From Lottia gigantea (lineage: Eukaryota; Mollusca; Gastropoda; Lottiidae), in NCBI RefSeq assembly GCF_000327385.1, contig NW_008708227.1:22399-86398 (forward strand): DNA of 64,000 nt, written 5' to 3'. Numbering within the stretch: position 1 is the first letter of the stretch; every line of letters begins with the position of its first letter. The notes beneath the pieces were generated by a model. It saw only the letters and a list, made by a program, of their open reading frames with translations. It made no database searches and was not told the origin of the DNA. This document shows positions 24,101 through 37,193 of this stretch, piece by piece. The position numbers were made by a program, and so were the translations under genes.

Positions 24101-26169
24101 TGAAAAAAAAACAAATGTAATCAGAGAGGATCCAAGTTCTAGCAGCGCCAGTCAATCTTACCCTCGTTAGATTATAATCATCCTATCGATGATGCCGCGA
24201 TGAAAATATAATGTACCGGTATTTGAAGCAGTAGAAAGGATAACTCTTTTAATCCAAAATGACTCAACAAAATATACACCTATTATGCAAATAGAAGTAA
24301 AATTTGACATATTTCAAGAGAATGTCATGCAATTGTTGTGAGTACATTACGTCTATAGATGATTTAATAGGGGTGCAGCTGTTTCTATTTAATTCCACGA
24401 TTCATGAGAAAAAAACTACTTAAATTTTCAATAAATTTTCAAACCAAACTGGCATGGTCGCAAAATGTCATTATTAATCTATGAAAGAATTATTTTACGG
24501 AATCATGTTTTACACGAGGGAATATTACAAAACCTTCAAAATTGTTAGCCCAAAGGTTTTTCAAGAAGAATAACATGCAAAAAGAAAAAAAAATTGTGTA
24601 TATTTTGTCCAATTAAGTTTCCCATTTGGAAGTTTTATTGAAAAGATTCTATGGGGATAGGGTTGAGCGATCGGTCACCAGATTCGTTCATTATTTTTCT
24701 ATGTACTGGTATATTAAAGTATTTGTGTAGATTAGAGTACCTTGGACCTGTTGACTGATACAACACGTGGAGTCTTGACATGAACTGTTGTGAACTTTAA
24801 CCTGTCTAAATAGCAAACATATACACTGTCACGTCACGCCTCTCACTCACTATCATGGTAAAACTCGTGATATCAAAATGACTTATCAAAATAATGGTTA
24901 CAACTATACCTAGGCTTTTCCCGGAAATATCACCCTTGCTGAACATCACATCACATCAACAAATGACATCACATCAAGACTACAAACGCAACTACATTTA
25001 AAGTGACGTTAATAATTAAACAGAAATGACCAATCAATCTTAGTTCACCAAGTTGGCACATATTAGGCTATGCATGAATTTCGGATATTCCTGACTGACT
25101 AGAATTTTAAAAATGAATTTATATCAATTCAAAAACAATACCAAGATTTTTAAAGGAGCATCTTCACTATCCGTTCGACGAATCACACCTTAGTTTCAGA
25201 AACAGGAATGTTATTAGCTTACATAATCAGTAATGGTGTTCTCAGCTCATGTGTATCCATAATTATTCACATATGAAAGTTAAAAATTCGACTCGAATTT
25301 GATGAGACTATGCCCTATATAGAAAACACATACATGTATATACATTGAAATAGACAGCGAAATTTCTAGTTTGAGGTATATTTGAAGGGATTATGCAATT
25401 TTCGTGCGTTTTAGACTTTTAGTACTTCTTAAGTAAAGACTATTAGAGCAAACTCAAGACCCAAATTAATCCCCGAAAATGCCAACCACTGAAAGAATAT
25501 TAATATTTAAAATGATTTTACAGAGCACAATTTTCAATCCGATGGAACATTTCTGGGATGGAAGTGTGATTATTTCAAATACAAGATACCCAAACCTCAT
25601 ATTTCTATGGACCTCAAGACAGTCTTGGGCTTAATCAAATTACTATTGAAAAATTGTATCATTAAAGATATCCTGAGGCCTATGTTAAAAAAACAGGTTT
25701 TGTGTTTGTCTGAATTCATATGTGGCACCGTTATTCGATAGCTACATTTTTATCTTCATAGAAACTAAGAAAGGGAATTTGTACAGAGTCCAATGGTCCA
25801 ACCTGTTGTTCTATTTTTAACCATATCGTAACACTTTCATCGACATATTATCGGCCGATAAAAATTTGACCGAATTACTGAGATAAGGCCACGAATACTT
25901 AGTATTACTAGGCTATAGTCTAATAGTAACAATTCAGGTATTTGAAAGACTCCTCTTGCCTTTCAACTGTTGTATCAACGGACGAGGACAAGGGATTTAA
26001 ATTAAGTCAGATGTATAGTCTAGGCCTACATGATGAGGAACAATACACGTCAAAGTTCAGTTGAAAAATGTAAACAACACATTCAAAATGTAAATGTACT
26101 CTAGAAAATAACACTTACCGAATCGGATTCACATAAAAATGAAAATGCCAAAGATAACAGCAAGCTCAT
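15154..26169 (-). CDS. Small type I membrane protein, 130 residues, three exons, family not recognised
   Basis: Coding exons in transcript order are 26119-26169, 21474-21576 and 15154-15392, all with GT-AG borders and phases 0 and 1. The sum is 393 bases, 130 codons plus stop. Exon 1 encodes the start and a hydrophobic signal peptide (MSLLLSLAFSFLC). Exon 2 adds a short ectodomain with a CGDC pair at residues 24-27. Exon 3 carries one membrane segment at about 68-89, closed by QWWRK. The cytoplasmic tail of about 40 residues has YILL at 99-102, a possible sorting motif, then an acidic and lysine-rich helix. I do not recognise the family. The two introns (4.5 and 6.1 kb) are far larger than the exons. 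The intact frame across three consensus junctions makes a real gene likely; an additional exon cannot be excluded. Confidence 0.75.
17550..19515. repeat. 34/35-bp minisatellite, roughly 57 copies, in intron 2 of the 130-residue gene
   Basis: The main unit reads GATACCTGATCTACTGTAGA followed by ACTCTCCCATCTCT (34 bases). A second type has CTCTATCTAC in place of TGATCTAC (35 bases) and often CTTCC in place of CATCT. The two types alternate in blocks. Copies are closely similar across the middle and drift at both edges. One inverted copy segment forms a hairpin at 18612-18648. Confidence 0.95.
18612..18648. repeat. Perfect 17-bp hairpin inside the 34-bp array
   Basis: Arms 18612-18628 and 18632-18648 are exact reverse complements around the three bases ATC. 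The right arm is the array unit in inverse orientation, the only inverted stretch I saw in the 2-kb array. Confidence 0.9.
19531..21473. other. Intron 2 sequence of the 130-residue gene, no internal gene
   Basis: This is the part of the second intron between the 34-bp array and exon 2. It has only short frames and simple AT-rich sequence. Confidence 0.4.
21577..26118. other. Intron 1 of the 130-residue gene, no internal gene
   Basis: This 4.5-kb AT-rich intron runs between the signal-peptide exon and the ectodomain exon. I found no open frame over 60 codons and no clear repeat. Confidence 0.45.
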
Positions 26170-28017
26170 TGGTTACTCCCTATACGTAAAAATCACTCCA
26201 AGCCCAAAATTGTATCAAAATATTTCGAAATCAACTGTAGCTAAATCACACCATGTGGATACGACCTTGTCCTTCCTGCTTTCTCCCATCAATAACAACA
26301 AACCGACGGTCACGTGTTTAGATATATCGTCTGCTAATCTTTGAGTTTCGATTAAAAAGTCAGACGATAGTCCGAAACTTGCTGTTCCTCACCAGCCTTG
26401 ATCAATGTTTGGGTCATAAATCAAAGACTTGTGGTGGGTTTACATATTTTGTAAGCAGGTCTATATCATTTATTCGTAACATTTGTAATCAAATTCGCCT
26501 GTTTGTCAACCGTCAAAAATAAATATTTAGGACTAGAAACTTAAGAAATTTCGGAATAGGACGAAAGATTGAGAGACTGGATAATGTAGACAAAAATATC
26601 CATTTAAGGCGGGAAAGTAAGTCAAAGCGGAAATGAAGAGATCCTGTCAGTGGTGAGGCATTAAATTGGTCTTTTATTCTATTTAAAAGGCAGGAAGTCG
26701 TCACAATATAATGATTCATGGTAGGCCTAAGTGGAGTGTAGCATTAAAGAAAAATCTACTGGGAATTCCTTTCCAAATGTGAATAAGACAGTTTTCAAAG
26801 CTTGAAATGCCACAGATTGACAGGTAATTGCGTTTGGTTATATCCAAATGTAAAGGGAACTTTACTGTGCAACGTGATGTAGCAAGGCTTATATTCCAAT
26901 TATACCCGAATGGGTTTTTTTCTAGGCATATACCAGCCATTGAAGTCTGAATCACTAAGAAAGGGGAAACTTTTGCGAAAAATACGAAGACATATTCTAT
27001 TTAAATCACTGTGCTCCCTATGGGAAACAACCACGGGCCTAAAACGGGAATTGAAAGTTTTGATAGGTCATTTTTTGATCTAAGCCATAATACTTACAGT
27101 TAGCAATTGTCAAAACAAGGGGATGTTTATCGCAGTTCCAATCAATGATAATATTGGCGTCTGTATTTGCGTCAAACGACAAAGCTGTGAGTATAGTTTG
27201 GGTATTGCAATTTTGGTCTGGGATAAATGAAAAGGAAGTGTATTATCTCCCTTTACCCATAATCAAAACATATATGGAAACCGGTGGATAGCAATGCCGA
27301 TGGAATGATTTTATTGAGTCCCACTAGGCTATACCAGTAGTGTGGTTTTGGTAATGGTTATTTTAAGAATATTCAAAATACCATGGAGATACTCTTGATT
27401 TAATACTTCATTTAAAATTATTAAATTTTAATTTTCCATAATCTCATAATGTATATCATTTACTTGAAAGACAGTATTCTCTTTCATTTTCAGGTTAAAT
27501 CTAACTGTTTCAAATTAACAAACGCTCTTCAGAACCATGGGGTTGAAACATCACGAACCTAGTAGGTTCATTTTATATTTTTGTTGTTAAACCTTGGTCC
27601 AAAACTGACTGACTCCTCATGGGTCTTTGCTTTTTGTTTTTTTTGTTTTTTGCAGCCTGATTTTTTAGGCAACATTTCTATTCTACCCATAAATGGCTTA
27701 CTGATAACGGCGCAGTTACATGCCAATTTCTGGAATATATACAATGCCGCAATAATAAACGAACTGACCTAAATAGCTATGAGATATGAAGAATTAGTTC
27801 GGAATAGTGACTTAAATGGAAGGAGAGGCTATATATATCCTACATCATGGTTATGTTCAACAGTTCGTGAATTGAAAGTGACCTTTTTCCAAAACACAAC
27901 AAAATGATTTTCCAGATTTGGTATCTCACCGGTATGTTGTGAGTGTTCCAATTTAATATAGAAATCTCATCTGTTTTACTGATACATAACATTTCACTAA
28001 AACTGGTATCCATGTGA
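26170..28017. other. Intergenic between the 130-residue gene and CLCA
   Basis: This should contain the promoter and leader of the 130-residue gene at its left end and the 3' untranslated region of CLCA at its right end. Small frames near 26513-26955 and 27581-27772 show no domain and no splice context. Confidence 0.35.
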
Positions 28018-31000
28018 TCAATCCCACGTTTCACGATCTTCATGGAATCTAGCGGGATATCGTCCATCGGTTTTGTAATTCATAGACGTTTCGTCGCATG
28101 CATCAAAAGCAACCGATTCCAACGCCATTGCCTTCTTTCGAGCCATGCGTTTTTCGTGGGATTCTCGTTTAGTCCAACACAAACAGCAGCAAGTGACTAC
28201 CACCAACATTAATATGAATCCACCAACGGCAGGAATGATTGTTTTTAGATAGTATATGGAATACGCCTCGGTTTGTTTGTCCCATTTCACTGCAATATCC
28301 GTCGTGTATGATAGAGTCACAATATTGGACACATCAGCAACGTTTCCATGTTCATCTCCGGTCCGGACAGCAACAAATATAGTGTTATTTCCTGCAGGTG
28401 GAATATTCAAAATGATAGTCTCAAATTCACCAGGTTCTTTTGGGTCGTCAAGACTTCCCAATATAACATGGACGTCGGTTATGACGTTCGTTTCGTCTAT
28501 ATTTTCACGAATTTTCGCAAAATCGTGTGAAGTGTGTATGTAATATCTGTGTGCTGAAAAGAGAACGAAATATACAAGTATCAAATCAGAACAATAGTAC
28601 AGTTTAAGAATCGAATGCTAGTGAAACTTACAGCTCATAAATCATACACTAAAGTCAAAATCCACACACTAAGATTAATGAAGATAGAATCAGACACAAT
28701 AATACAACTACGGATGCCAATAGACCGTTTTCAGCGAAACAAACCTTTTCCTCTATCCATATCGTTACCAACTGCTGTCCATCTTAAACTAGTTCGTCCT
28801 GTATCTTGATCAAATTCTTCGATCAATAAATCTGTAATTCTGGACGGAGCAATAACATCAGCAATATCCGCCAACGACTGTGGGAAACCTTCTACTCGGA
28901 ATTCACCAGCAGATGATATCCTCTCAAAATCATCCACAGGGGCTAATTCTTGGTCAAAGTTTGGTGCTGAAACTAAATGAGAAAGATAAAAATGAAATGT
29001 GCAAAAATGAAATCAATGCAATTAGTGCAGGAGCTTTGATAAACGTTATTCCAAATTATTACAAAATAAGGAAATATTTCGGAGGAAAACCTAATTCAGT
29101 GAGCATCTTGTGCCATAAGCCAAATAAATAAACCAAGTACCACGATCTGAATATAACAAAGTGCACAAAAAAATATTCTGGCCAAGAAAACCCTCACCAT
29201 GTTTAAATAATAAAAGATTACTCCTTACATGTTTCTCCTACAGCTAAAGCACCAGAACGATTTCCTCTGGTAACAAATTTTGTAGAATTACTCTTTCCAA
29301 TGACGGTTATTTTCATATTGTAACGACCATTTCCCTGTAAATCTTTAGCTAATATATAGGCTGAGTATATTCCATCACCGCTAATTAAATCAGATCCTGT
29401 AATACAAAATAATGTTCTAGTGGTCGACACCAGCCATCATTCTTCACCTCACATTTTACATCGGCACTCGATATTTAGTGTGTCAGTTTGTGATTTAATA
29501 CGTAAATTATGGTTTCAAATTAGAGAACTGTGTCGTACAAAAAATAGAACATAAGCTGCATAAACACTGGTAAAAGCTGTATAGTTATGGGTGAAATTCA
29601 CTTTCAAATATATTTCTTTAGACAACTTTCAACGAAAGGATACTCACCAATTCCATTATCCTTTAGTGTGAAGAAACTTGAAGTCGATTTGGGACCCTCG
29701 AATGTTGCATAGACCTGAGCACCAAGAACCGGTGCATTACCACGTCTAACTTCAGAAAAGACAACAAACATTTCTTTTGGATTGAATTGTAACTCGGTCT
29801 TTGAAATCCAAGATTTAGTTTGGATACTTGTTGAACCATCTTCAACCGGTGGTTGCGAAGTGACACTTATAGATACTTGTGTACCTGTTCGCCATGGGTG
29901 TATTTCATATGTCCATACTCCCGTCTGTAATGAGAAGGAACGCAATGGGCTAAACTTATTGATAATTCTCATGATGATACAACTATAATATTGACGTATT
30001 ATGGTACTGTTACTGTTATAACATATACTGTAAAATTTGCGTTGAGTGTCATATTGATGAAGGCAATGGAGATGATTGCCATTGATAGAAATAACAGCTG
30101 TTGAAGCATGGGTATGGTAATGTACCTTATTGTCGTGATTTATCTTTGTGCTAAATGATATGAATATACGCTACCTACCAATGCATTTCCATGTAATGGA
30201 ACCTGAAGAAGTCCACCGGTTATATCGTTATCCAGGGAAGATGAGATATCCCTGACTTTAATTTCGGTGTTATTTGGACCTCGAATAATTACATCAATAG
30301 GGTCTTCATGCATGAATGTGAGTATGGTGTCCTTCCCCAGACTAGAATCAATGTGGAATGTGCCCTTATATGGAGTTGCACGATCAAGAATTTGTGTATC
30401 CGATACAACCTGAAACACAACATTACGAACAACGATTATTATATGGCATCAAATGAAACTGTTCAATGTATTGAATCATCCAAAAGGTAATTGTATTGTG
30501 TATATCGTTATGTGATTGATTTGACATTTTGAAAGAGAGCTAAACTTACAGTAACAGGAGATTCAAAACCTTCCGATGTTTGAGGCATAACCATAGCAGC
30601 TAAACTATCAACCAATGTAGATTGTCTCTGTCCAGAAAAGAAGAAGGTCCGTCCACCAGTTTCATCTGCTAATGCAGAAATACCGGTCTCGGCCTTCTGG
30701 CCATAGGCTAAAGCATGGACCATTACACCCTGCTTGAGTAAGGAAGGCTTGATATCTGTTATCCACGGTGATTCATTCTCTTGACCATCTGTAATCAGGA
30801 TCAGTGTACCCCCAACACCACTTTTAGAATGCAGTAAGGCCTGTGAAATACAAAATGTAATACTTATAATAAGAAGGAAACGATTTTTTAATGTCCTAAC
30901 CAAGTCTCGAACGCAAAGCACCAGAACATTAGCAATAGAAGAATAATCGCTGTTGGTTTGCCACCAAGAATAAACCAATGGCTAGATTTTAAAATGTAGT

Positions 31001-34000
31001 TTAATATAAGAGAATAAATATTTTAATTTAAACAGGCCAGAAATGTTTCAGGTGACATTTTAACAGAATGACAAATTATAGCTTTAAGATAATCAACAAA
31101 GAGGCGTTGCATTTTCATTGTATTTAAAAAGGTGCATTTAGCTATAAACATAAATTTGATCATTATATATAGAGGAATATAGGATTCGGTTAAGATTGTT
31201 GATATGGAAGAACAGGAACACACAAGTTTCATATAGAATATCTGATAAGAACCGGATAGTTGTAATCACCAGATCGCCAAATGTCAGTATAACTGCTCCA
31301 ATCCAATAGTTGTTATATTCTGAAGCTAAAATTCTATTTGAAAAATGAAATTGCGATAACATAACTTGAATACAGTACGGTTAGATTAACTAAATTGACA
31401 AATGTGTGTGCATATTCTGAGATAATAATCCTGACACTTGCTGACTATAATTTATGTGACGTTACATCCCATAACCGTCACATGTGTTGATGAAGATTTC
31501 GCCTTTATTGTCATCTGCTGTCACGACAAGCAGGGGAAGTTCGACATTAAACCTGGTGAAGTTTATTTTTATTTCACCACTTGAAAATTAATATAATATG
31601 CTCTATAAACTGGTTTTATCCATAACATAATATTTATTACAACCAATTTCTCCAACGCGTATTTGCAGTTGTTCTACATAGATGAAGTACTGGTAGAATT
31701 GTATGCTTGTAGTAGTCCTCTTTGAAGCCCATCATAAATCTACATTAGGACAGTCAGTCACAGAGATCAGCATTCTACCAGTTCCCAACTACACTAAAGT
31801 AATTCATTTGACTAAAAAAAGTTTTGAACTGTGTGCATTTTTGATAGTGGTAACGGTTAATCTGATTCAGTTTCTGTGTTGAAAAAAAAAAAATTTGTTT
31901 CGAGTATGTTGTAAGAACCAACTTTTGTATTTACCAATAAGTAGATCACTCTGCTCTGCGGGGGAGCAAATTCTTGAACGCACGTAAAAGGTCGAGTACA
32001 AATTACGACTTACCTGGATAGCCTTTAATAATCCCCCTCCAATACTTGTCTTTCCAGTAGCTGTTTTAGGTAGTCTGTTGATTAACAATTCTCTATCTGC
32101 TCGAGAAGAAATCCGTACTAATGGTGACAATGTCGTTGCTGCTGTATTAAACTCAACTATACCCAGAGAGCTACCAGTTTCAATACTGTTCATAATGAAA
32201 TTGGTGGCAGCTTGACGTAGGATTTTCAATGAGGATCCCTGTAATTAAACCAAACCACAGTATTATTGATGTTCACGTATAACTTTGAACCACAATAACT
32301 TCTTTGACCATTCACGGGTTTGATTTGGGCTTTCACTATGCGTAAAAAGTCTTCAGAATTACCAAAACATTACAAAAAAAGAACAATTCTTTCATCCTCA
32401 AACAAGAAATTTCATTTTTTTATTTATTTCGTTCCCAAGTTTATTTTCTCTGAAAATTGGGGTATCCGAAAGTTTAACTTCGTCAGAGACGTCGTGTCGA
32501 TATAGCCTCTGACACCCAGATTTCTTTCCTCGCAGCTGTGCGTAGACGAAGTGAGACCAGATTATTGAGTCTACTATATACACATGACGTCATCAACGAA
32601 TATTCAAAATAAAAAATCTCGTAAAAAGACTAGTCGCATTTTTAACTTTCAAATGCGGATATTTATGGATACACGTGGCTAAGATGGCTCAAATTTCGAG
32701 TGTAAGTTGTGAATACTATAACTGGTTAGCTAATCTAAACAATCCCCGTTTTGGAGACCATGGTACGATTAACCACGGACATTGACGAACTATGGACTTT
32801 AAAATGTTCCATTGAAATTTAAAGAACACGAAGGTTGTTGTTGTTTATTCGTTCCCTTGCATATAAAATCGCTGTAGTTGGTTAAACCGCACTTACCGAC
32901 ATACTTCCACTTGTATCAAGAACAAGAACTCTTCTTCGCGGTCTGACTTGAACATATCTAAACGTTGGAGTAGTATCAAAGCCTCGTGGTAATGATTTGT
33001 GTGCTGAAATACCAATGATTTGATTATAATGGTCGCAGGGTATAACTTAATCAAACAGAAGTTTAAAGCTTGATATACAACTTTGGATTGATCTAAATTA
33101 TATAGTTATCCTGATTGAAGACCGCTTTTTACTCACCCATGAAAAGCAGTAATTTGATAAGATCATCTTACTTGATCTGAAATCGGGATGTTTCTTCATG
33201 ACTTCCCATGCACTGCGGTAATTACACAGTCTGTTTTGTCTGTTTGGTGCAAGGTTGTTATGGCGGAGATGTACGGGTGAGGAATAGGCATCATCGCAGA
33301 ATTCTACAACCTGCAATAGAAGAAAATAAATTTCGAAGTTGGTTTATCAAGCATAAGTTGGCGTCAGAGGAGGAACGTAAATTGGAACAATAATACAGAT
33401 ATATATACACACGAATAAAACTGATATGTTAAAAGTATAGCGAGGACTATCTTATATTGAACCTTTTATCAGCACAAATTATAATACCTTCATGGGGATA
33501 ACATACTACTTACACTTTCTAGGTATTGCATGAACATAATAGAAGCTACGGCCTTGTTCTGTTTTATACGTGGAAAGAATTTACAGCTGGCTGACGGTTT
33601 TCCCGTAAACAGATCAACTAGACATCCTTCTTTTCTGTTCTCATTCTTCAATATACCCTCTACTTCTGTTGTACATCTGAAGTCAAAATACATGTCGCCC
33701 ATAACGTACTTCAGAATCATAACATGAAAAAGTTGCTTAATTACAAGGATTGTTATTTATGGGTTCCAACCATGTGGAATTGAAAACTGAGTATAAGTGA
33801 ACATACAGTGCATAATGTATTCAATTACCTGATAATTAATTGATACATCTTACCTCGTGGGATGCCACTGACCAGCATATCTATAAAATGGCGAGTCCTG
33901 GGGATCAATGGGATATTCATCAAATAATCCCCATCGCAGATGAGCCCATTCATGTGCTAGTGTTTTACCTGGAAAATATCAATGGAAATCACAAAAAACT

Positions 34001-37000
34001 ACCACAAGAAATAAAACGAACTGAAGGAAGAATCATTGTAGACGACTTGAAGCTGCTACTAAGTTACTGATGAGAAATTCGATTAGGATTTTTTTTTCAG
34101 TGATACTTGACCTTCGTGAAGGTCAAAATATTCCACAGATTTCATTTTAGTATGTGCTCACCTGGTAGTCCCCATCTGAATGTGACCTCATAATTTAATA
34201 AATACTCTGGTGTTAAATGAATGTATAATCCTGGAGATCCGCACTCGGCATATTGTTTCACATATGGTGCATGTCCATAGGCTGGGTTTTCAGTGTCTAT
34301 CAATATTTGCGCATGCTCAGTTTCAGAATCTTTGGCGTTTGCATAGAGACTGCTATGACTCCATGTTTGTGGTATAACTATTGTAATTTTTCGAAAATAG
34401 ATTCTCTGTCTGGTGGCTGTGAAAAGAGCTTGTGATGTTACTGTTAAATAATTCTGAAATAACGAAAAAATACTAATTAATAGTAGGCCTGTGATGTGGT
34501 ATATTTTGTTAGGTATCAGATATTATTCCTGTCTGTTAACAACATTGTGAACAATATCAGGTTATATATTGAACTTAATATTGAAATTATTTTTTTTACT
34601 TCTTTGCCTCGTTCCCGAAGCGGCTTAATTGTATGACTCTTAGGACGCTGACCAGCATGAAGGTGGGAGATGGACTGTTCCCTCCTATGTCGTATCTGTC
34701 ACGTGTTGTTAAAGAAATGTGACATCTTCCTTATTTCAATGTCCATAGATCTCTTACAGTAGGTCTTTTCGTTTTTGGGTCAGTACATTTATTGTCAGTA
34801 ATAGCTATAGAATCTATTGTCTGAAAACTGGTTCGTCTGCATATATAGCTAGTTACAGTAACATATATTAATATAAACCGAAGAAACAACGCAGCGAGAT
34901 GAACTCACTAAAGTAATGCCTGCCAAGATACTCGCAGCAAATTGTTGAATTTGGACTTAATAGCTGAAGGCAGATGGATTGATGAATGACATGAGGGAAC
35001 AGTCTTGTCCACCAGCAGAATAATATTTGACAAATATGAACGAACTTTTTCACACATAATTATTTGAAGAAAACGTTTTCGCTATTTCATGGTCGTTTAA
35101 ACACAGTATGCTTCCATACAGTGGTCTATTGTTTTAATGACATAAATGATACCTTAGCTCTACAACCTGTCTTCAACGTTCTGTTATATTGGCAATAAAA
35201 AAAAACTATCCATCAAAACTACAAGAGATACTCGACATTAATAGTGATGAGATGGTAAAAGTTATAATGTTTCTTTTTATGGTACTCCGAAAGCCAACAT
35301 TCTCCTCTGTTAAAATGTATTACTGACATTAAACGACGAATTTATCATGCATCTCTTTTTGTGTCATATTATTATATTATACTAATCAAGTGTTCTGTTC
35401 AATAAAAGATTTCCTTACATGTTTCGGGAATTGGGATATCATAGTATAACCACGTTTTACAGTGTTTTGATTGGGTAATATACATTATTACAAAATGTAG
35501 AAATAACACAAAGTGAAACATCCAAGCCATGCATTTTGATCAGAATTAGACCTAGGTATTTCTAGAAACATGATTTGATACGAATAGAATAACTTATAAG
35601 ATCATTTAAACAAAGTTGATCATTAAACTGTCTTGATGCCACTTCTAGAACATGAAATGCGGTTGTAGATTTGAGTTGCCAAAAACGTACAGTAAAGTGA
35701 TACATTTCAACATCAAAATGCACATGTATAATTTTGCATGTTGTCGTGTTATGATGTATGACTATTGTACTAGAGTTGTCAAATTTCCATAATTTTAACA
35801 TAGCAATTGCGCAATTATTTTTTTAATCTCAGTCGACAAACATTCATAATAGTTTATGTAGTTTCCTGCTAATGATTTATATACTATTGTATCTTCTATC
35901 AGTATAATATATTTATACATTCCTCTTTATTCTAGATTCCAAATTATTAAAAGCTAATTCATTATCATTTTCTTTTTTTCAAAATAAGGGTTACGGGTTA
36001 CTCCCCTTGAATTTGGCCTCCATCAATAATTTTCATTTGAGAACATCAGATCCTACTTTTCTTGAACCTAAAGCCATTTAATTTTATGCCATTACTTTTT
36101 TTAACATCACTATTGTTGAGATATCTTTTTTATATGTAATTTATACTCCATATCATTATCGCTTAGAAGTGAATTCGTTTCCACGATATGGAGGCTATGC
36201 TCATTGGTAAGGTTCACTTTTTACCTGTTTCAATTGGCTTCAATCGCATGCTCAGTGGGTTGAAAGTGTTCAAAAACCCATTAAGAAATTTAATTTTTGA
36301 ATTCATCTGTGTTATATTATGTGATGTGGTAGTGTAGTGTAGTGTCGCCTGTCTGGTACCATGGTTTCAATTTTCAACCCCTAACACCAAAATTATGTCC
36401 AGTATTCAAAAAGGAGTTGACAAAATAATATATTTTTCATTTTGAACTCGGCCATTGCATTTATTCAATTGTTAGAAATTTCACTGTCTTTGTTGATTGT
36501 TCCTTAACGAATATCTGCGTCAAAATATTGTTATTGTCAATCAGATTTAGTATTTGTCAGTTAAATTTTATAGACATTCTTTTATAAACAACGCCATTTC
36601 AGATGTTTTTTTTTCTTGATATGCATACATATATAATATAATACTTTGTTTTAATGTCAAAAAACTGAAGAACCTATTTTTAGAATTTAAACTTTAATCT
36701 CATTTCTTTGTAAATCAATTGTTTGTAATATTATTTATTACATTAAGCCAGACTGAAATGTTGATTCAAGTTGGTATTACGTTTTTATACACATTTTCCC
36801 CCTTATTACTTAAATGTGATTCATCATCTGATGGTCGACCGACACCTTTATCCGATAAGCAAGGTTTAATTCACAAGGAACATCAAAGATGTAACAAAAC
36901 ACAACAGGCAATTACTGTTCTTCAAAACTTTCATCCTTGATTAACTTTATAATAAAATATTTTTGTTTTGGAAATATTTGGAAAATATTTGTCTGTTTTT

Positions 37001-37193
37001 TTTTTTAATATTGGTCTTTGATAAATTGTGACACACCCACCTCTAATCTTTTGAGTATATTCGGATCTTCTATGACATTTTTACCAATATTGATAACAAC
37101 CTCTTCATAACCGTTGTCAACTAGTCTGATCGAGTCTACTGTAGGTAAGATTAACCAGCACAATATCAAGTTAGCATAATTCCAGTCGAACAT
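28018..37193 (-). CDS. CLCA: CLCA-family protein (calcium-activated chloride channel regulator), complete, 13 exons, 974 residues
   Basis: Coding exons in order: 37041-37193, 34162-34453, 33854-33968, 33514-33676, 33172-33310, 32897-33003, 32014-32238, 30550-30840, 30179-30409, 29648-29924, 29229-29396, 28745-28972, 28018-28553. All borders are GT-AG, phases match, and the total is 2925 bases. A signal peptide starts at residue 1 (start at 37193; an in-frame ATG at 37214 adds seven residues). The metalloprotease part has [14 protein letters not shown] with HExxH at 154-158. The VWA domain has the metal site DTSGSMS at 317-323, TGKTS, and ITDGQE. A beta-rich and fibronectin-like region follows, then one membrane segment at about 901-923 ending in a cysteine cluster, and a 50-residue basic tail. 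Known CLCAs are self-cleaving secreted or membrane proteins that modulate TMEM16A chloride current; here that role is inferred. Confidence 0.95.
34454..37040. other. First coding intron of CLCA
   Basis: This 2.6-kb intron separates the signal-peptide exon from the rest of the CLCA coding sequence. It is AT-rich, and its short open frames (for example 35562-35801) show no domain. No repeat was recognised. Confidence 0.45.

Noticed and set aside
30508-32238. VWA exons as an integrin or collagen-like gene
   Set aside because: They join in phase to the HExxH exon and the CLCA-type end, so the whole is one CLCA gene.
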